Of a DNA stretch of 64,000 nt, positions 59,851 through 64,000 are shown one piece after another. The position numbers and the translations under genes are program-made. Source of the stretch: Alteromonas sp. MMG017. Lineage in GTDB: Bacteria; Pseudomonadota; Gammaproteobacteria; Enterobacterales; Alteromonadaceae. The stretch spans positions 1 through 64,000 of the forward strand of contig NZ_JAGJDY010000011.1 in NCBI RefSeq assembly GCF_018100795.1, in the 5' to 3' direction. The notes below the pieces were generated by a model that saw nothing but the letters and a program-made list of their open reading frames with translations, was not told where the DNA came from and did no database searches. Within the stretch, counting starts at the first letter, position 1; the number at the start of each line of letters is the position of its first letter.

Positions 59851-60804
59851 CTACTTGTTTGTCAGGCGTTTTTCAATTGCGTCGAATAACGAGGCCATAA
59901 TATTAATATTATAGTGCCCCTCTATTTCTCTTACGCACGTTGGGCTAGTAATGTTTATTTCTGTGATTTTTTCGCCAATCACGTCCAACCCAACAAATAA
60001 AATATTGTTATCACGTAACGTGGGAGCCACGGCTTCAGCCAACGCACGATCGGTTTCTGAAATCTCTTGGGGTCTGCCCGTTCCGCCTGCAGCCAAATTA
60101 CCGCGGGTTTCCCCTTTAGTCGGTAAGCGCGCTAAGCAATAAGGAACCACTTCACCGTCCACAATCAGAATACGTTTATCGCCATCTTTAATTTGTGGCA
60201 AGTATTCTTGAACCATCATGTAACGTTTTCCCAAGTTGGTTAACGTTTCAATGATTACGCCTAAGTTATTTCCATCTGGCTTCACTCTGAAAATTGAAGC
60301 GCCGCCCATGCCATCTAACGGCTTACAAATAATATCTTGATGCTTGGCATGAAATTCACGAATAAGCTTCTGATTATTAGTTACCAGCGTGTTAGGAATG
60401 TGCTCAGGAAACAAGGAGGTAAACAATTTTTCGTTGTAGTCTCGAAGCGCTTGCGGATTATTTACAACCAGCGCGCCCTCGTCTTGGGCAAGCGATAAAA
60501 TATGGGTTGCGTATAAAAATTCGCTGTCGAAAGGCGGATCCTTCCGCATAAGCAACACATTAATGTCACCAAGTGAAACAGTATGCTCTTCACCTAGGGT
60601 GTAAAAGTCAGTCGCTTGGTCGCGCACGGTGATGGTTCTAGCCAATCCCATTGGTTTGCCATTATTGATATAAATATCTTTAAGTTCGAAATACAGTACA
60701 GTTGCGCCACGGCGCTGGGCTTCAAGCATCATAGCTAGGCTGGTGTCTTTATGCGGCTTAATCACCGCGATAGGATCCATAATCACGCCAAGGGTGTATT
60801 GCAT
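59851..60804 (-). CDS. gshB: glutathione synthetase
   Basis: A 317-residue ATP-grasp ligase (E. coli 316) joining gamma-glutamylcysteine and glycine. Motifs are LGVIMDPIAVIKPHKDTSLAMMLEAQRRG, ICKPLDGMGGASIFRV, LPQIKDGDKRILIVDGEVV and EINITSPTCVREIE. The ATG at 60804 gives the family N-terminus; a GTG four codons above is less likely. It follows rsmE, as in enterobacteria. Confidence 0.95.
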   Translation of the reverse strand: MQYTLGVIMDPIAVIKPHKDTSLAMMLEAQRRGATVLYFELKDIYINNGKPMGLARTITVRDQATDFYTLGEEHTVSLGDINVLLMRKDPPFDSEFLYATHILSLAQDEGALVVNNPQALRDYNEKLFTSLFPEHIPNTLVTNNQKLIREFHAKHQDIICKPLDGMGGASIFRVKPDGNNLGVIIETLTNLGKRYMMVQEYLPQIKDGDKRILIVDGEVVPYCLARLPTKGETRGNLAAGGTGRPQEISETDRALAEAVAPTLRDNNILFVGLDVIGEKITEINITSPTCVREIEGHYNINIMASLFDAIEKRLTNK

Positions 60805-61016
60805 GTATGTTCTCACTCTTTGATAAAGGTAGATAAATTGGCAACAGCGTTACGCATTAATTGCGATAGTTGGCTGTTGGTGCATTATATATGTCGAAGT
60901 TGGTTCTGGTATGAATACCACTAAATGTTAAGTGGGGGCACTCAGCATTTAGATCAAGTATTGGCAAAACCAAACTCTCTAATAGTTAACCTGTAAAGCT
61001 CGCGTAAACTGATCGC

Positions 61017-61745
61017 TTAAAAATCGCCGTGCTGGGCTTGCAGAATACTAATACAGCTAATGGCTGCAGTTTCCGTACGTAGTATTCGAGGTCCTAAACT
61101 GCATGATGTAAAACCACTTTCGTTCGCTTGATGAATTTCGCCTTCGGAAAGTCCACCTTCAGGGCCAATTAATAGTCGAAAACCTTGTGTATTATATGGC
61201 TGTCTCGCTAACGGCTTTTCTGCACCCGGCGCCAATACTAACCGTGAACTCGAGGTCGACTCAGATAACCATTTGTTAAGCGCAATTGGTGGGTTCAGCG
61301 AGGGAAGCGTATTTCTGCCACTTTGTTCGCACGCACCGATGATGATTTTTTGCCATTGAATCAGCTTTTTTTCCCATCGGGCTTCATCTAGTTTAACGGT
61401 GCACCGCTCGGTTAAAATAGGCGTGATCTCGGTAACACCAAGCTCTACACTTTTTTGCAGAACCGTATCCATTCGGTCACCTTTAGATACACCTTGGCCT
61501 AAATGAATATTTAGCGATGATTCTTTGGATAACGATAAACACGCATCTGCTTCTACAAAAACCTTTTTTCTTTGAGCATTAATTATCTGTGCGCTGTATT
61601 CATTACCGTCACCGTTAAACAGTACGATGGGATGATTCGCTTTCAAACGAAGCACACTGGCAATGTGATGACCAGCTTCTTCAGTTAACTGAAATTCTTC
61701 TTCAAGAGGAATTGGATTGGGGTAATAAATTCTTGGTATGCGCAT
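61017..61745 (-). CDS. rsmE: 16S rRNA (uracil-1498-N3) methyltransferase RsmE
   Basis: A 242-residue SPOUT methyltransferase that modifies U1498 of 16S rRNA. The N-terminal PUA-like domain (RIPRIYYPNPIP, HHIASVLRLKANHPIVLFNGDG) leads into the knotted domain with QKSVELGVTEITPILTERC, LLIGPEGGLSEGEI and LGPRILRTETAAI. It is first of rsmE-gshB-yqgE-ruvX, about 200 bp upstream of gshB. Confidence 0.95.
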   Translation of the reverse strand: MRIPRIYYPNPIPLEEEFQLTEEAGHHIASVLRLKANHPIVLFNGDGNEYSAQIINAQRKKVFVEADACLSLSKESSLNIHLGQGVSKGDRMDTVLQKSVELGVTEITPILTERCTVKLDEARWEKKLIQWQKIIIGACEQSGRNTLPSLNPPIALNKWLSESTSSSRLVLAPGAEKPLARQPYNTQGFRLLIGPEGGLSEGEIHQANESGFTSCSLGPRILRTETAAISCISILQAQHGDF

Positions 61746-61891
61746 TGGGAAACTAAAAATGGCGGATAATGTGGATATGATACGTGGCTAGAGCAAGTGG
61801 ATGCAACGCATCGTAGCTGAAAATCGCTACAATGCGTTGTAAAAAGCTATTTTTTCGAGATTTACGGTAGCCTTAATAGCACTAGGGCTAG

Positions 61892-62056
61892 TTAAGCTGC
61901 CGAAGGTGTTGAAGTGGTGTTTTGCGTTTCGTTTTGATGAGGAGGTACTGCTTGCCCGTCCTTTCGTGCATATTTGGTATGTTCGCCTTTATCTGTTCTT
62001 AAAGAATACAAGAACAATGCTGCTACGATAATTGCCAGTAATATAAAGTAAAACAT
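61892..62056 (-). CDS. small single-pass membrane protein
   Basis: A 54-residue open frame below usual length cut-offs. Residues 2-19 are one hydrophobic helix (FYFILLAIIVAALFLYSL), followed by a charged stretch (RTDKGEHTKYARKDG) and a Pro/Asn/Thr-rich tail. AAGGAA lies six bases before the ATG. Membrane topology would leave the tail in the cytoplasm. I do not recognise the family. Confidence 0.6.
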   Translation of the reverse strand: MFYFILLAIIVAALFLYSLRTDKGEHTKYARKDGQAVPPHQNETQNTTSTPSAA

Positions 62057-62561
62057 AGATTATTCCTTTTATTCTATTTGCTAAGCTGTACAAAATTGAC
62101 AATAGCAATACCTGCTAACGTCATATCCGGTTCACATTCTTTTTGAATGTATTTCAGCGCTTTGCAGTCTATATAAAGCATCCTGCTTATTTTGACGGAA
62201 AACTTTACACTAATTGGACTAAAAAATCATCAGTTCTCGTAAAATTTTTCGATAGTCCGTTATGGCTAATGTGCTTTTCTGTTCTGCTAACTAACATGAC
62301 GAGATATTGAGATTAGGTTGCTTAAATGACACCCTAATGACGAATTTACGACAATACGCTTAAACAGCTCGAGTGAAATTGTGAAGAAAAAATTAGCAGG
62401 AAAAAAGTCGACTTTAGGATAACATTTATACGCTGTAGGCCACGTAAATATTAGACTTTTGACCTAAAATGGCTGTTTGTGATTCAAAGTCGTTGGCGTA
62501 ATTCTAAAAGCCTGCTACCTTATTTCAGCTTTATTATGTTTGATAAAACAAGGACAAAATT
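62057..62561. other. intergenic region before mscS
   Basis: About 500 bp of AT-rich sequence between the small membrane protein start and mscS. It should hold promoters in both directions. I see no further gene, hairpin terminator or repeat; a GACACCCTAA at 62328-62337 is only a partial match to the motif seen elsewhere. Confidence 0.4.
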
Positions 62562-63404
62562 ATGGAAGAAAATTTATCATTATTCTCATCAAGTGATGTA
62601 GAACGCTATATTAACGATTATGCAATTCCATGGGGCATTAATATTGCCATGGCGATTGTCATCTACGTTATTGGTCGAATCGTTGTAGGATTCATTCTAT
62701 CTTTATTCCGCCGTCTAATGGCAAAATCAAAGTACGATGCAATGTTGGTGGACTTCTTAGAAGCCATTATAAGCGCTATTTTGATGTTGTTCGTTATTGT
62801 CGCGTCGTTAAACCAGCTTGGTGTTGATACAACCTCACTTGTTGCAATATTAGGTGCTGCAGGTTTAGCTATTGGTTTGTCACTGCAAGATTCTTTGAAG
62901 AACTTTGCTGCTGGCGTAATGCTTCTTGTATTCAAGCCTTTCAAATCAGGCGATTTTGTTGAGGCTGCAGGTACTGCGGGTACTATCAACAAGATTGGTA
63001 TCTTTACTACCACTATGACCACACCAGATAACAAAGAAATTATTGTTCCTAACGGTGGCATTTACAGCAACAACATTACTAACTACTCGGCGAAAGAAAC
63101 ACGTCGCGTAGATATGGTTGTTGGTATTGGTTATGACGCTGACTTACGTAAAGCAAAAGAAATTCTAAATGAAATGGTTCGTGCTGATGAGCGTATCCTT
63201 AGCGAGCCAGCTCCTACTGTTGCTGTTTCTGAATTGGCTGATAGCAGCGTTAACTTCGTGGTTCGTCCATGGTGTAAAGCGTCTGACTTCTGGGGCGTTA
63301 AGTTCGACTTCACTGAGCAAGTTAAACTACGTTTCGACCAAGAAGGTATTTCAATTCCATTCCCACAAATGGATGTTCATCTTCACAAAAACGACAGCGA
63401 ATAA
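62562..63404 (+). CDS. mscS: small-conductance mechanosensitive channel MscS
   Basis: A 280-residue heptameric channel (E. coli 286) that opens under membrane tension to release solutes. Three helices lie in residues 20-125; the pore helix TM3 reads LGAAGLAIGLSLQDSLKNFAAGVMLLVFKPF, followed by the beta domain (GDFVEAAGTAGTINKIGIFTTTMTTPDNKEIIVPNGGI) and the C-terminal domain. AAGGA precedes the ATG. It is a single gene with its own terminator. Confidence 0.95.
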   Translation: MEENLSLFSSSDVERYINDYAIPWGINIAMAIVIYVIGRIVVGFILSLFRRLMAKSKYDAMLVDFLEAIISAILMLFVIVASLNQLGVDTTSLVAILGAAGLAIGLSLQDSLKNFAAGVMLLVFKPFKSGDFVEAAGTAGTINKIGIFTTTMTTPDNKEIIVPNGGIYSNNITNYSAKETRRVDMVVGIGYDADLRKAKEILNEMVRADERILSEPAPTVAVSELADSSVNFVVRPWCKASDFWGVKFDFTEQVKLRFDQEGISIPFPQMDVHLHKNDSE

Positions 63405-63425
63405 TTTTTTATTCTCTGATACAAA

Positions 63426-63453
63426 AACGCCACATTGATGTGGCGTTTTTTTT
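63426..63453. terminator. bidirectional rho-independent terminator
   Basis: Stem AACGCCACA/TGTGGCGTT with loop TTGA; eight T follow on the plus strand and five on the minus. It serves mscS and the convergent M48 peptidase gene. Confidence 0.85.
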
Positions 63454-63484
63454 GGCTCTATTTTACGTTGGCGACGGCTAATAA

Positions 63485-64000
63485 CTAGCCACAGTTAGGT
63501 CTATACCCAGTGGCCTGATAATCAGTGTACGCAGCGTTCATGTTTGCCTGTAAGTTACTGATCCGCGTTTGCGGGGCAGGGTGAGTAGAAAGCAATTCTA
63601 AAGGACGTTCGCCGCTACTTGCTGCATCCATGTTCTGCCATAAGTTTACAGATTGACGAGGGTCAAAGCCTGACATCGCCATAAGTTGAAGGCCAATAAC
63701 GTCCGCTTCAGACTCATGGGTACGGCTAAATGGTAGTTGAACTCCAACTTGTAAACCTAAACCAATGGCTGCCATGATAGGGGCAGTTTGAGATACTTCG
63801 TTCATTGCCAAAGCTGCACCTGCTGCTTGGGTGCCCATATTGATAAGCGTGGATTGAGACATACGCTCATTACCATGTTCTGCAATAACATGACCCACTT
63901 CATGTCCGATAACCGCCGCAAGCTGGTGTTGGTTCTCAGCAACATTTAATAATCCGGTATAAACGCCAATTTTCCCTCCAGGTAAAGCAAAGGCATTAAC
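63485..64000 (-). CDS. M48 family metalloprotease, 5' end cut by the window
   Basis: The 171 C-terminal residues are visible; the N-terminus is beyond the right edge. Reading from the edge it begins VNAFALPGGKIGVYTGLL and includes the zinc site VIGHEVGHVIAEHGNER (HEVGH), then a third ligand region ESEADVIGLQLMAMSGFDP and LLSTHPAPQTRISNL. This is the LoiP/YggG-type or BepA-type family of periplasmic, often lipoprotein, proteases of envelope quality control. With only part of the gene, the subfamily stays open. Confidence 0.88.
   Translation of the reverse strand, partial: VNAFALPGGKIGVYTGLLNVAENQHQLAAVIGHEVGHVIAEHGNERMSQSTLINMGTQAAGAALAMNEVSQTAPIMAAIGLGLQVGVQLPFSRTHESEADVIGLQLMAMSGFDPRQSVNLWQNMDAASSGERPLELLSTHPAPQTRISNLQANMNAAYTDYQATGYRPNCG

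Noticed and set aside
62328-62337. GACACCCTAA near mscS as a further repeat copy
   Set aside because: It lacks the final CAC and stands alone outside the motif region.

Overview
This window looks like chromosomal DNA of a marine gammaproteobacterium close to Alteromonas. GC content is moderate by eye. The support is a DolP/DiaA/YraN/LpoA block divergent from rsmI, an rsmE-gshB-yqgE-ruvX block facing pilTU, a yggS-proC-yggT-DUF4426 block, a tal-pgi pair, a complete thr operon with leader peptide, the carboxynorspermidine polyamine pathway, a TonB-dependent receptor and a PL7 alginate lyase. No rRNA, tRNA, prophage or CRISPR array was seen. Gene density is high, with most operons separated by clear rho-independent terminators.

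Layout, 0-10 kb: prpB and its GntR regulator (propionate/2-methylcitrate pathway, entering from the left edge) with a good sigma-70 promoter and two identical TTGTCGACA operators; a large TonB-dependent receptor; a NarL/DesK-type two-component system grouped with an SMR efflux pump and a membrane protein; then a three-gene hipB-hipS-hipT toxin-antitoxin module whose promoter carries four copies of TAGTGTTA. 10-24.6 kb: an MFS (DHA2) transporter overlapping dolP, then diaA, yraN and lpoA, with rsmI divergent; norspermidine/spermidine genes; a PLP enzyme; a chalcone-isomerase-like protein and a DUF3833 lipoprotein; an OmpR-type two-component system. 24.6-35.8 kb: aceK; a CheY-like protein; an arsR-arsC-arsH-acr3 arsenic operon; a secreted phosphatase-like protein; a second DesK/NarL two-component system divergent from a membrane protein; frmA and a LysR regulator.

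35.9-47 kb: thrL-attenuator-thrABC with ung overlapping the end; a DUF3545 protein; tal-pgi; yaaA; a glutathione S-transferase; csaA. 47-59 kb: alginate lyase, a VOC protein, a fadH-type reductase, a REP-associated tyrosine transposase (RAYT-like, Y1/HUH family), then DUF4426-yggT-proC-yggS facing pilT-pilU. 58.8-64 kb: ruvX, yqgE, gshB, rsmE, a small membrane protein too short for ordinary ORF calling, mscS and a truncated M48 peptidase.

The most unusual signal is a 10-bp motif, GTGGGTGTC(C/T), scattered through 47.2-58.8 kb around the RAYT-like gene. Every intergenic copy left of the transposase gene reads leftward and every intergenic copy right of it reads rightward, so the motif points away from the gene on both sides. 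It reaches nine copies in about 330 bp in the convergent space between pilTU and ruvX, where it forms 21-24 bp tandem units and a perfect 48-bp duplication. This is the best candidate for an undescribed REP-like system. The HipBST module, the thrL attenuator and a nested 94-bp palindrome are secondary points of interest.
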